A stretch of 15,490 bases of DNA from Clostridiales bacterium (GTDB lineage: Bacteria; Bacillota; Clostridia; Christensenellales; Aristaeellaceae), in NCBI GenBank assembly GCA_004557805.1, contig SFFS01000052.1, forward strand, positions 1-15,490. Reading direction: 5' to 3'. The position numbers and the translations under genes are program-made. Below the pieces are notes generated by a model that ran no database searches, had not been told where the DNA came from, and saw nothing but the letters and a program-made list of their open reading frames with translations. This document shows positions 7,503 to 13,850 of this stretch, piece by piece (positions within the stretch are counted from its first letter, which is position 1; every line of letters begins with the position of its first letter).

Positions 7503-8729
7503 ATGGCGGGAATTCGCCTGTTTGACTATCAGCTGGACGCGATCCGGCGGATGAAGAACGGCTGCATCCTCTGCGGGGGCGTGGGGAGCGGAAAAAGCCT
7601 GACGGCGTTGAGCTATTATTACCTGCAAAACGGGGGCGAGCTCGAAAGCATAAGCGGCGGGGAATATATTCCTATGGACGACCCGCCGGCCGACCTTTAC
7701 ATCATCACCACCGCGCGCAAGCGGGACACGTTCGAATGGGAAAAGGAGCTGGCCCCCTTCCTGCTGACGACGAGCGGGGAGACGAACCTTTACTGCAACC
7801 GTGTGACGATTGACAGCTGGAACAACATTGCCAAATACGCCGAGGCGAAGGACGCGTTCTTTATATTTGACGAGCAGCGCGTGGTGGGCAGCGGGGTATG
7901 GGTGAAGAGCTTCCTGAAAATTGCCCGCGCGAACCGGTGGATTCTGCTTTCCGCCACGCCGGGCGACAGCTGGAGCGAATACATTCCCGTATTCGTGGCG
8001 AACGGGTTTTACAAGAACCGCACGCAGTTCATCCGGGAGCACGTGATCTATTCGCACGCGGCGAAATTCCCGAAGATTGAGCGATATCTGGGCGAAGGGA
8101 AGCTGGAAGCGCTGCGCGGGGCGATTCTGGTGGACATGGATTTCCACCGGCCGACCGTGCAGCACCACGAGGATATTTTCGTCCCCTACGACGCGGGGCT
8201 GTATCGCGAGATACTGCGCAGGCGCTGGGACGTTTGGAAGGACGAGCCGATTGAGAACGCGGGCGGGCTGTGATACTGCCTGCGCAAGGCGGTGAACCTG
8301 GACGAAAGCCGCCAGCGGGCGGCGCTGGAAATTGCGGAAAAGCACCCGCGGATCATCCTCTTTTACAGCTTCGACTACGAGCTGGAGGCGCTGAAGGCCA
8401 TCGGCTGGCCGCCGGGAACGGCGCTGGCCGAATGGAACGGGCACAGGCACGAGCCGGTGCCGGAGGGCGAAAAGTGGGTGTATCTGGTGAACTACGCGGC
8501 GGGGGCGGAAGGCTGGAACTGCACGAAAACGGACACGATCGTGTTTTACTCGCAGCATTATTCCTACAAGGTGACGACGCAGGCGAGCGGCCGCATCGAC
8601 CGGCTGAACACGCCCTATCGCGACCTTTACTATTACCACCTGAAAAGCCGCAGCGGCATTGACATTGCCATCAGTCGGGCTTTGCGGGAGAAAAAGACGT
8701 TCAACGAGAGCAGATTCATTCACTGGTAG
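7503..8729 (+). pseudogene. Superfamily 2 (SNF2-type) phage helicase split by an in-frame TGA
   Basis: The reading frame encodes 408 residues but TGA at 8271-8273 (codon 257) divides it into 256 and 151 residues in the same frame. Before the stop are motif I GGVGSGKS (25-32), motif II FDEQ (122-125) and motif III LLSATPGD (148-155). After it are the EGWNC block and motif VI QASGRIDRLNT. Neither half alone is a complete helicase. From memory, the family has a Cys at the matching place (GELCY...LRK), one base away from TGA. TGA is a normal stop in many genes here, so general recoding is unlikely. GTG 8292 could restart the second half, with only a weak ribosome site. The gene follows the polymerase and SSB-like genes and fits replication fork unwinding. 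Confidence 0.82.
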
Positions 8730-8988
8730 GAAAGCGCTCCGCAGACACCGTACCCGGCGAACGTCGAAGGGCGTTTGACGGGCGAAAAGAAGGGAGGAGC
8801 GAAGCGACGACTAGGTGTTGAGGACAGCGCTGAAAGCGCTCCGCAGACACCGTACCCGGCGAACGCTGAAGGGCGTTTGACGGGCGAAAACAAGGGAGGC
8901 CCGAAGGGCCGACTAGGTGTTGAGGACAGCGCTGAAAGCGCTCCGCAGACACCGTACCCGGCGAACGCCGAGGGCGTTTGACGGGCGA
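8730..8988. repeat. Tandem palindromic repeats, about 102-nt unit, 2.5 copies
   Basis: Unit starts are at 8730, 8832 and 8934; the first two are each 102 nt and the third stops at about 8988. Each unit starts gaaagcgctccgcagacac and contains three potential hairpins. (a) A long imperfect stem pairs ggtgttgagg...agcgct with agcgctcc...acacc across the unit junction. (b) cccg...aacgYY-gaag-ggcgtt...cggg. (c) A variable GC hairpin, ggccc-gaa-gggcc in unit 2. The block begins directly after the helicase stop and runs to the ribosome site of the gene at 9011. It codes for nothing convincing: the long frames on both strands merely repeat the unit. Confidence 0.9.
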
Positions 8989-9010
8989 TAAAAAGAAAGG
9001 AGAAAAGAAA

Positions 9011-9235
9011 ATGCGTGAATTTCTTGAAAACACCCGGATTTGGAAAAAGATCGGCTGCGCGGTGGTGGTTGTGCTGATGACGGTGAGTGCGTTTCTCGTA
9101 GGCGCGATATGGACGGCCGTGCGCGCGGAGGTTGCGATCAGCTACAACCAGCGGGTTTATATCCGCGTGTTCGACAACCAGTTCGTGCGGACGCCGACGG
9201 AAGCGCGGCAGTTTTTTGCGGAGGGCGGAAAATGA
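9011..9235 (+). CDS. Small single-pass membrane protein
   Basis: The protein has 74 residues. A charged N-terminus (MREFLENTRIWKK) precedes a hydrophobic segment at about residues 17-37, followed by a short soluble tail ending in an amphipathic stretch. The ribosome site aaaggag lies upstream of ATG 9011. The upstream in-frame TTG 8978 lies inside the palindromic repeat and is rejected. The stop overlaps the next start (ATGA), which indicates translational coupling. No family is recognised. Confidence 0.65.
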   Translation: MREFLENTRIWKKIGCAVVVVLMTVSAFLVGAIWTAVRAEVAISYNQRVYIRVFDNQFVRTPTEARQFFAEGGK

Positions 9236-9501
9236 AAGAAGCGGCAAGGGAAGACGGCGTATACACGATAACGCTTTGCGGAGGACAGGAGCAGAAGGTT
9301 TCCTTCTGGGAGAATTCCCCCGTGGGGACGCTGCTGGTCGGCTACGATTTTACGCACGGCGAGGAGCGGAAGATTCTGGTGGCTGCGAGAAAAGAGGGAA
9401 AGAACGTGCGCATCCTCAACGCGTTTGAGGGGAAAGCGGCGGACGATATTTTCAAGCTGCTGACGACGAGGAAACAGAAATCGGAGGGCAAAGAGGAATG
9501 A
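9232..9501 (+). CDS. Small soluble protein of unknown function
   Basis: The protein has 89 residues and starts at ATG 9232, which overlaps the previous stop by 4 nt (ATGA). It ends by overlapping the next start in the same way. It is mostly beta-like in the first half (YTITLCGGQEQKVSFWE, LLVGYDFTHGEERKILVA) and has a charged helical end. No membrane segment and no family recognised. Its place as the middle gene of a tight three-gene set suggests it works with the two membrane proteins around it. Confidence 0.6.
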   Translation: MKEAAREDGVYTITLCGGQEQKVSFWENSPVGTLLVGYDFTHGEERKILVAARKEGKNVRILNAFEGKAADDIFKLLTTRKQKSEGKEE

Positions 9502-9683
9502 CGGCTGCGATGTATATGATCATCCTGCTGACGGGGATTTTCTTTCTGGGGTTGATTGCGCTGATTGCGGCGTGGCTGATTCAATGGCGCTATCAGGTGA
9601 AGCTGGACTATTTTTCCAAGGTGATGGGCGCGGTGGGTCAGGCGCTGACTAGCAGTACGGAGGGAGGCCGTAAGGCCGACTAG
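9498..9683 (+). CDS. Small membrane protein whose 3' end is supplied by a repeat
   Basis: The 61-residue product has one long hydrophobic segment (about residues 6-29) followed by a basic patch (QWRYQVKLDYFSK). The start ATG 9498 overlaps the previous stop. From about codon 55 (EGGRKAD) the reading frame enters the palindromic repeat, whose conserved gactag supplies the TAG stop at 9681-9683. The original C-terminus may have been lost when the repeat arrived. Function is unknown. Confidence 0.55.
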   Translation: MTAAMYMIILLTGIFFLGLIALIAAWLIQWRYQVKLDYFSKVMGAVGQALTSSTEGGRKAD

Positions 9684-9760
9684 GTGTTGAGGACAGCGCT
9701 GAAAGCGCTCCGCAGACACCGTACCCGGCGAACGCCGAAGAGCGTTTGACGGGCGAAAAG
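9662..9760. repeat. Dispersed copy of the 102-nt palindromic repeat
   Basis: This copy is in the same orientation as the tandem block. It begins with gggaggccgtaaggccgac, continues through the shared taggtgttgaggacagcgct and gaaagcgctccgcagacacc, and ends with gggcgaaaag. Its variable hairpin is ggcc-gtaa-ggcc rather than ggccc-gaa-gggcc, so pairing is kept while sequence changes. It separates the three small genes from the broken thyX-like gene. Confidence 0.88.
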
Positions 9761-9777
9761 AAAGGGGGAGAAAAAGA

Positions 9778-9846
9778 ATGAACGTACCCTGCAAGGTCTG
9801 CATGCTCCTGTGCTGCATGAGTGTGAAGCAAACGCGCAGGCACTGA
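9778..9846 (+). CDS. Possible 22-residue Cys-rich peptide, probably a relict start
   Basis: ATG 9778 has an excellent ribosome site (aaaggggga, 8 nt spacing) and opens a 22-codon frame, MNVPCKVCMLLCCMSVKQTR followed by RH and TGA 9844-9846. Four of the first 13 residues are Cys. It runs out of frame with the ThyX-like fragment. It may be a real small peptide, or the start of a lost gene now joined to foreign sequence. I lean to the latter. Confidence 0.25.
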   Translation: MNVPCKVCMLLCCMSVKQTRRH

Positions 9847-10073
9847 TTTTTATCAGCCGCAGACGACTCTGCAATCAGGCTTCCGCTGATACTCGTGAAG
9901 CCTGGAAAGAAGTAAAAGAAAAGGTGAAATCCGTCGATCCGGTACTGGCTTCCGTGATGGTGCCGGAATGCATCTATCGCGGATTCTGTCCGGAGTTCTA
10001 TTCGTGCGGCTATGTAAACACCGAAGAGTATGCAAAGGCACTGGCGGAGTATCGACAGAAGGAGGCCGGGTGA
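9810..10073 (+). pseudogene. C-terminal fragment of a ThyX-like FAD-dependent thymidylate synthase
   Basis: The fragment has 87 residues from GTG 9810, and the frame is open further up to about 9750 (translating TLQGLHAPVLHECEANAQAL). It carries RRRLCNQAS...TREAW and PECIYRGFCPEFYSCGY, matching the C-terminal ThyX pattern RxCxxAxxxxR and CxRxxCPExxxCG. A complete ThyX is about 200-250 residues, so the N-terminal half with the FAD and dUMP sites is missing. The missing side abuts the palindromic repeat that ends at about 9760. The only good ribosome site there opens a different frame. An intact ThyX would make dTMP for phage DNA; this piece should be inactive. Confidence 0.68.
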
Positions 10074-10801
10074 TGGAGAGTATGAAGAAAATCTACTGCG
10101 AGGGCGATCTGGCTTACCTGGTGGACAGCGTACAGCGCGGCGAACGATTTAACGGGAAGGCGCACGCGCTGTTTCGCAAGATTGTGGCGGCGCATAACGC
10201 CAGCGTTGAAGCGGAAAAACGATTTGAAGTGGGCGAAATCGGGATAGAAAACCGTGATGTTATCCTCTCGGGGCAGGACGAAGGGGAGGAAGATCCCGAC
10301 GTTGGCCTGATCGACTACGAACAGATTGCAATCAACTCCGTCGCCGACGAATGGCTGACGAGTTACGACTATATACAAACCTGCCTGATCGACTATTGCG
10401 GCGGGTATCTGCGGACGAGAAAAGTCGGGGATACGGTTTATCTGGATCTGCTGAAGGATTACGGAAACACTGCCGCGCAGGAGATCGAATTCGGCGTGAA
10501 CCTGCTCGACCTCACGGAAGAATTTGCGGCGGAGGATATTTTTACGGTGCTCATTCCCCTGGGGGACGAGAATCTGACGATCGCGTCTGTCAACCGGGGC
10601 AGCGCCGAGCTGATCGATGAAGAAGCCGTCGCGCAATACGGCAGGATTCTCAAAACGCACGTGTTTTCCAGCGTGAGCGACCCGAACACGCTGCTGGAAA
10701 ACGCCAGACGATTCCTGGCGAACCATGATAATTTCCCGCGCACGATTACGGTGAAGGCGGTCGACCTGCATGCGCCTGATCTGCCGCGAGCTCGGCATTG
10801 A
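10073..10801 (+). pseudogene. Internal fragment of a phage tail endopeptidase-type (minor structural) protein
   Basis: The 242-codon frame starts at ATG 10073 (ribosome site aaggagg, TGATG overlap with the previous stop). It reads like the middle of a siphovirus tail protein: IYCEGDLAYLVDSVQR, AHALFRKIVAAHNA, CLIDYCGGYLRTR, IEFGVNLLDLTEE and FTVLIPLGDENLTIASVN. Such tail proteins are normally far longer, so both the leading part and the C-terminus are gone. The tail-like similarity stops near VKAVDLH (about 10769), where the metallophosphoesterase frame takes over; the last codons are out-of-frame filler up to TGA 10799-10801. This is a remnant of a lost structural module. Confidence 0.75.
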
Positions 10802-11222
10802 AAAGCGCTATTCGCCCGAGGGCGTGCTGTGCTTTCTGCGATTTGGAAACAAGACGGCGACGGAGCGATCCAACTGCCGGAAAAGGCAGCCCTACGTCTA
10901 TACCATCTACGCGACCCACGGCGGCGGGGGCGGCAGGAAAGAAGGCGCGAAGGCCATTCGGCTGGCCGATATGGCGTCCGTCGTCGACGCGGATATTTAC
11001 GTGCATTCGCATTCCCATATGCCGATGATTATGAAGCAGTCCTTCTTCCGCGTGGATGTTCAGAACTAGAAGGCCGTTCCCGTGGACAAGCTGTTCGTCA
11101 ACGACGCGGCGGCGATCAGCTATGGCGGTTACGGACAGGCGGGCGAATTCAAGCCCGCATCGAAACAGAGCCCCGTCATTCATCTGGGCGGGGAGTGTAA
11201 AACGATGAAAGCTACTTTATAA
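10770..11222 (+). pseudogene. C-terminal half of a phage metallophosphoesterase, interrupted by TAG
   Basis: From about 10770 the frame reads LICRELGIEKRYSPEGVL, YTIYATHGGGGGRKEGAKAI, then DADIYVHSHSHMPM, which are the late metal-binding motifs of calcineurin-like phosphoesterases (the GHTH-type motif appears as HSHSH). A TAG at 11067-11069 interrupts it, one base from a sense codon such as AAG. The same frame continues with KAVPVDKLFVNDAAAISYGG to TAA 11220-11222. The N-terminal half with the first metal ligands is missing, replaced by the tail protein fragment. The enzyme should be dead. Confidence 0.75.
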
Positions 11223-11235
11223 GGAGGAAACGGAT

Positions 11236-11586
11236 ATGCTCAAAGCAATGTTGAGTCAGCCGATGGGCGGCAAGACTCAGGAAGAAATCGTGGAAACCCG
11301 CGAACGCGCAATTCATGCGCTTCAGGAGCGGGGCTACAAAGTCGTCAACACCCTGTGTACGGATGATACGTGCAATACGACGTTTCGCTATACGTGGAAC
11401 GGCAAAGAAGCCGTGGAAGCGCGCGGTGTTGTGCAGCTTCCGCTGTGCTTCCTGGCAAAGTCTCTGGAAAACATGAGCCTTTGCCATGCCGTTTATTTCT
11501 GTAAGGGCTGGGAGCAGGCCCGCGGCTGCCGCATCGAGCATGAAGCCGCAAAGGCATACGGGCTGGAAATCATTTACGAAGAATGA
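11236..11586 (+). CDS. DUF4406 protein (nucleoside deoxyribosyltransferase-like)
   Basis: The 116-residue protein starts at ATG 11236 with an ideal ribosome site (aaggagg, 11221-11227). It reads LSQPMGGKTQEEI near the N-terminus, then a variable middle, then PLCFLAKSLENMSLCHAVYF and GCRIEHEAAKAYGL. This pattern is typical of phage DUF4406 proteins, related to nucleoside 2-deoxyribosyltransferases. They are thought to act on nucleotides, but the substrate is unknown. Unlike the genes just upstream it appears intact. It lies 13 nt after the broken phosphoesterase and 13 nt before the holin, sharing a transcript. Confidence 0.82.
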   Translation: MLKAMLSQPMGGKTQEEIVETRERAIHALQERGYKVVNTLCTDDTCNTTFRYTWNGKEAVEARGVVQLPLCFLAKSLENMSLCHAVYFCKGWEQARGCRIEHEAAKAYGLEIIYEE

Positions 11587-11599
11587 GGAGGAAACGGAC

Positions 11600-11821
11600 A
11601 TGTTGAGCAATAAGGCTTACGACGTTCTCAAATGGATCGCGCTGTATCTGCTGCCGGCGGCCGGCACGCTTTACTTCGCGCTGGCGGGAATCTGGAATTT
11701 CCCCTACGGGGAAGAAATCGTCGGGACGATTACGGCGATCGACACCTTCCTTGGCGTGCTGCTGGGCATCAGCACGGCGCAGTACAACAAGGCTGACAGT
11801 TCGGAGCCTGACGACGAATGA
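11600..11821 (+). CDS. Phage holin, Dp-1 type
   Basis: The 73-residue protein starts at ATG 11600 behind a gaggag ribosome site. It reads NKAYDVLKWIALYLLPAAGT then FPYGEEIVGTITAIDTFLGV and LLGISTAQYNK, ending in an acidic tail (DSSEPDDE). Two hydrophobic segments (about 8-28 and 39-60) and this sequence pattern match the Dp-1-like phage holin family. Holins form membrane holes that let the endolysin reach the wall at lysis. No endolysin gene is seen next to it in this window, consistent with a defective lysis and structural region. A strong terminator follows. Confidence 0.82.
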   Translation: MLSNKAYDVLKWIALYLLPAAGTLYFALAGIWNFPYGEEIVGTITAIDTFLGVLLGISTAQYNKADSSEPDDE

Positions 11822-11830
11822 CACTGATCG

Positions 11831-11876
11831 GGGGAGGCGCTCGTCCGCGCGGCGGGCGCTTTCCCTTTTGGTTTTT
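11831..11876 (+). terminator. Strong intrinsic terminator after the holin
   Basis: A 15-bp stem (with G-T wobbles) pairs 11831-11845 with 11851-11865 around loop cgcgc, followed by tttt gg ttttt. It separates the lysis end of the element from the excisionase and integrase genes. Confidence 0.88.
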
Positions 11877-11894
11877 CCAGAAAGGAGAAAACGC

Positions 11895-12095
11895 GTGGAC
11901 GCACAGATACCGATCTGCCAGAAGTATATTCTCTCGCTTGAGGAAGCCTCGCTGTATTTTCATATCGGCATCAACCGCCTTCGCAGGCTGATCAATCAGA
12001 ACAGGGCGGCGGACTGGGTGCTATGGAATCAGACACGCGCGCAGATCAAGCGAGTCCGGTTTGAGAAGTTTATCGATTCAATCAACACGCTGTGA
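11895..12095 (+). CDS. xis: Excisionase, Tn916 Xis type
   Basis: This 66-residue basic protein reads ICQKYILSLEEASLYFHIGI then RLRRLINQN and RVRFEKFID. This is the winged-helix DNA-binding layout of Tn916-type excisionases, which bend DNA near the attachment site and steer the integrase toward excision. The start is GTG 11895 with aaaggag 8 nt upstream; the frame upstream lies in the terminator and holin end. It sits directly before the integrase, the usual xis-int order in Firmicutes elements. It lies between a terminator and the integrase promoter, and no strong promoter of its own is visible. Confidence 0.85.
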   Translation: MDAQIPICQKYILSLEEASLYFHIGINRLRRLINQNRAADWVLWNQTRAQIKRVRFEKFIDSINTL

Positions 12096-12112
12096 GATAT
12101 TTCCCCACGACG

Positions 12113-12141
12113 TTGAGAACGCTGACGGGCTATGGTATACT
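12113..12141 (+). promoter_or_regulatory. Promoter of the integrase gene
   Basis: A -35 TTGAGA (12113-12118), a 17-bp spacer and a -10 TATACT (12136-12141) preceded by TG (extended -10, tggtatact) stand 54 nt upstream of the integrase start. Both boxes differ from consensus by one base. This points to sigma-A-type, largely constitutive expression of the integrase independent of the excisionase. Confidence 0.82.
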
Positions 12142-12194
12142 ATGCTCATCAGAGCAGATCTTGGCGGCGTGGCGGCTCGAACGAGGAGGCGCTC

Positions 12195-13457
12195 ATGTTA
12201 ACCAGGAGAAAAGATGAAAAAGGAAGGATTCTCCGAGAAGGAGAAATCCAGAAGGCCGATGGGAGGTATGAATTCCGCTATTACGACGTAAACGGTGAGC
12301 GAAGAAGCGTCTATTCATGGCGGCTTACGCCGACAGACCCGATCCCGGAGGGCAAGCGCGACTGTGCAAGCCTGCGGGAGATGGAGCGGGATATTCTCCG
12401 GGATGTGGAGGACGGGCTGCTGACGCAGCAGAAAATTACCCTGAACGATCGATGGGGCGTTTACATTGCCGACAAGCCGGAGCTGAAGCAATCCACCCGC
12501 ACAAACTATCGCTACATGTATGACAAATACGTGCGGGATGAGATAGGCGCGATGAAAATCGCATCCATCAAGTATAGCACCATGAAGAAATTCTTTAACA
12601 GCCTCATCCACGAAAGAGACTTCAAGGTAAACAGCACGCGGATTGTCTACAACATTCTGCATCCTGTCTTCGTCGTCGCCATACGGGACGGAGTGATCCG
12701 GACGAACCCGATGGAGGGCATTATGGCCGATCTGAAGCGATCAAACGATTGGGAACAGCCCAAGCGCCATGCCCTCACGGAAGAACAGCAGCGAGCCTTC
12801 ATGGCCCATGTGGAAACAAGCGACGTTTTCAGGCGCTGGAATCCGCTGTTCACCTGCCTGCTCGGAACGGGCTGCCGAATCGGCGAAATGCTGGGTCTTC
12901 GCTGGGAGGACGTACTCTGGAAGGAGAACGTCATTTCCATCAACCACAACCTGATTTATCGCATGCTGGACAGCGGCAGAGTGGGGTTTCACATCACCAC
13001 ACCCAAGACCCGCAAAGGCGTCCGGCTGATCCCGATGTTCCAGAACGTTCGCCGCGAGCTTCAAAATGAATACATGCGGCAGCAGGAAAACGGTTTTTGC
13101 CAGGATATTGTGGATGGGTACTGCGGATTTATCTGGCAGAATTGCTTTGGGCGGGTGCTCACTCCGAATCGCGTGAACCACGCCATCGCCAGGATTGTGG
13201 CCGACTACAATCAGCAGGAAGAAAGAATGGCTGCGGCGGAGGGGCGGGAGCCGAACGTGCTTCCCAGATTCAGCGCGCATCAGCTGCGCCATACGTTCTG
13301 CACGCGCCTGTGTGAGCGCGAGAACGATCTGAAGCTGATTCAGGAAATTATGGGGCACGCGAATATTTCTACGACGATGGACGTGTATAACGAATCGAAT
13401 ACCGACAGGAAGAAGGCCAGCTTTGCCCGGCTGGAGACAATTACGGATCTTTTCTGA
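12195..13457 (+). CDS. int: Tyrosine site-specific integrase
   Basis: This 420-residue tyrosine recombinase is intact. It has an N-terminal arm-binding region (YEFRYYDVNGERRS), a core-binding SAM-like domain (about 85-180) and a catalytic domain with R228 (GTGCRIGEMLGLRW), K271 (TPKTRKG), H362 and R365 (HQLRHTF), H388 (MGHANIS) and nucleophile Y398 (MDVYNE). I chose ATG 12195 because gaggagg lies just upstream; the frame is open from 12132, but that region holds the promoter. As the last gene of the element it marks the right end, with arm-type repeats directly after the stop. Confidence 0.95.
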   Translation: MLTRRKDEKGRILREGEIQKADGRYEFRYYDVNGERRSVYSWRLTPTDPIPEGKRDCASLREMERDILRDVEDGLLTQQKITLNDRWGVYIADKPELKQSTRTNYRYMYDKYVRDEIGAMKIASIKYSTMKKFFNSLIHERDFKVNSTRIVYNILHPVFVVAIRDGVIRTNPMEGIMADLKRSNDWEQPKRHALTEEQQRAFMAHVETSDVFRRWNPLFTCLLGTGCRIGEMLGLRWEDVLWKENVISINHNLIYRMLDSGRVGFHITTPKTRKGVRLIPMFQNVRRELQNEYMRQQENGFCQDIVDGYCGFIWQNCFGRVLTPNRVNHAIARIVADYNQQEERMAAAEGREPNVLPRFSAHQLRHTFCTRLCERENDLKLIQEIMGHANISTTMDVYNESNTDRKKASFARLETITDLF

Positions 13458-13570
13458 GTTTTACCACAGAATTTACCACAGATGGCGGTGGGAATACGTG
13501 AAGAAATGTGGTGATTTGTGAGAAAATTAAAAGATGATATTGGTGATAATGAATAAAATACAAGGGAATT
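13458..13570. other. Probable attachment-site region with integrase arm repeats
   Basis: Directly after the integrase stop an 11-nt sequence tttaccacaga occurs twice, 12 nt apart (13460-13470 and 13472-13482), and an inverted partial match (tgtggt, 13507-13512) follows. The next 60 nt are clearly AT-rich compared with the surroundings. Short direct repeats beside int are typical arm sites for Tn916-type integrases. The core att sequence cannot be set because the other element end is outside the window. No tRNA gene is present at this boundary. Confidence 0.5.
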
Positions 13571-13656
13571 GAGGGACGGGGAGTCTAATCAGGAGAAAGA
13601 GATACCCCTCTCGCGCTCTCCCCAGAGAAAGCCGTTTTGGCGGAGGAAAGCAGGGG

Positions 13657-13787
13657 TTGTACTTTCTGAAACCCTAAGTGGTTCCCTTCTGAGAAAGGGG
13701 GGCGAGGAAAGCCCTCTTTGCTTTTCAAACGGAAAAGTTGAGCTTGTACTTTCAGAAACCCCAAGCGGTTTCCTTCTGGGAAAGGGG
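13657..13787. repeat. Imperfect 44-nt direct repeat pair
   Basis: Copies at 13657-13700 and 13744-13787 (period 87 nt) share ttgtacttt-gaaacc and ccttct-g-gaaaggggg. Both preserve small hairpins (aacc-N6-ggtt and cctt-N6-aagg) despite base changes. They lie outside the probable element boundary, so they look like a host intergenic repeat. The stretch 13571-13850 has no convincing gene on either strand. Confidence 0.65.
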
Positions 13788-13790
13788 GTC

Positions 13791-13838
13791 AGGGGGAAAA
13801 CCTTCTTCCTTTTCCTAAAGGAAGAAGGTTTTCCCCCT
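13791..13838. terminator. 22-bp perfect palindrome, possible bidirectional terminator
   Basis: A perfect stem of 22 bp pairs 13791-13812 with 13817-13838, with loop tcct. It lies 12 nt beyond the stop of the minus-strand membrane protein gene and about 330 nt after the integrase, where the two transcription directions meet. A clear T-run is lacking on both sides, though the stem itself contains tttt next to the outer GC pairs. A terminator role is therefore an inference; an alternative is a mobile palindrome. Confidence 0.55.
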
Positions 13839-13850
13839 GCGTTCCTTTTC

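Noticed and set aside
8271..8328. Selenocysteine insertion at the helicase TGA
   Set aside because: The nearest good stem (8308-8313/8318-8323) starts 34 nt after the TGA, farther than usual for a bacterial SECIS, and the position is not a catalytic Cys.
8775..8981. Plus-strand frame through the tandem repeats with repeating LGVEDSAESAPQTPYPANAE
   Set aside because: It simply translates the palindromic repeat. The same happens on the minus strand, and there is no ribosome site or non-repeat sequence.
8730..8988. CRISPR array
   Set aside because: The units are about 102 nt, nearly identical throughout, with no unique spacers of constant length and no cas genes.
13516..13550. Possible promoter TTGTGA ... 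GATAAT in the AT-rich patch
   Set aside because: The spacer is 23 bp, too long, and no gene follows.
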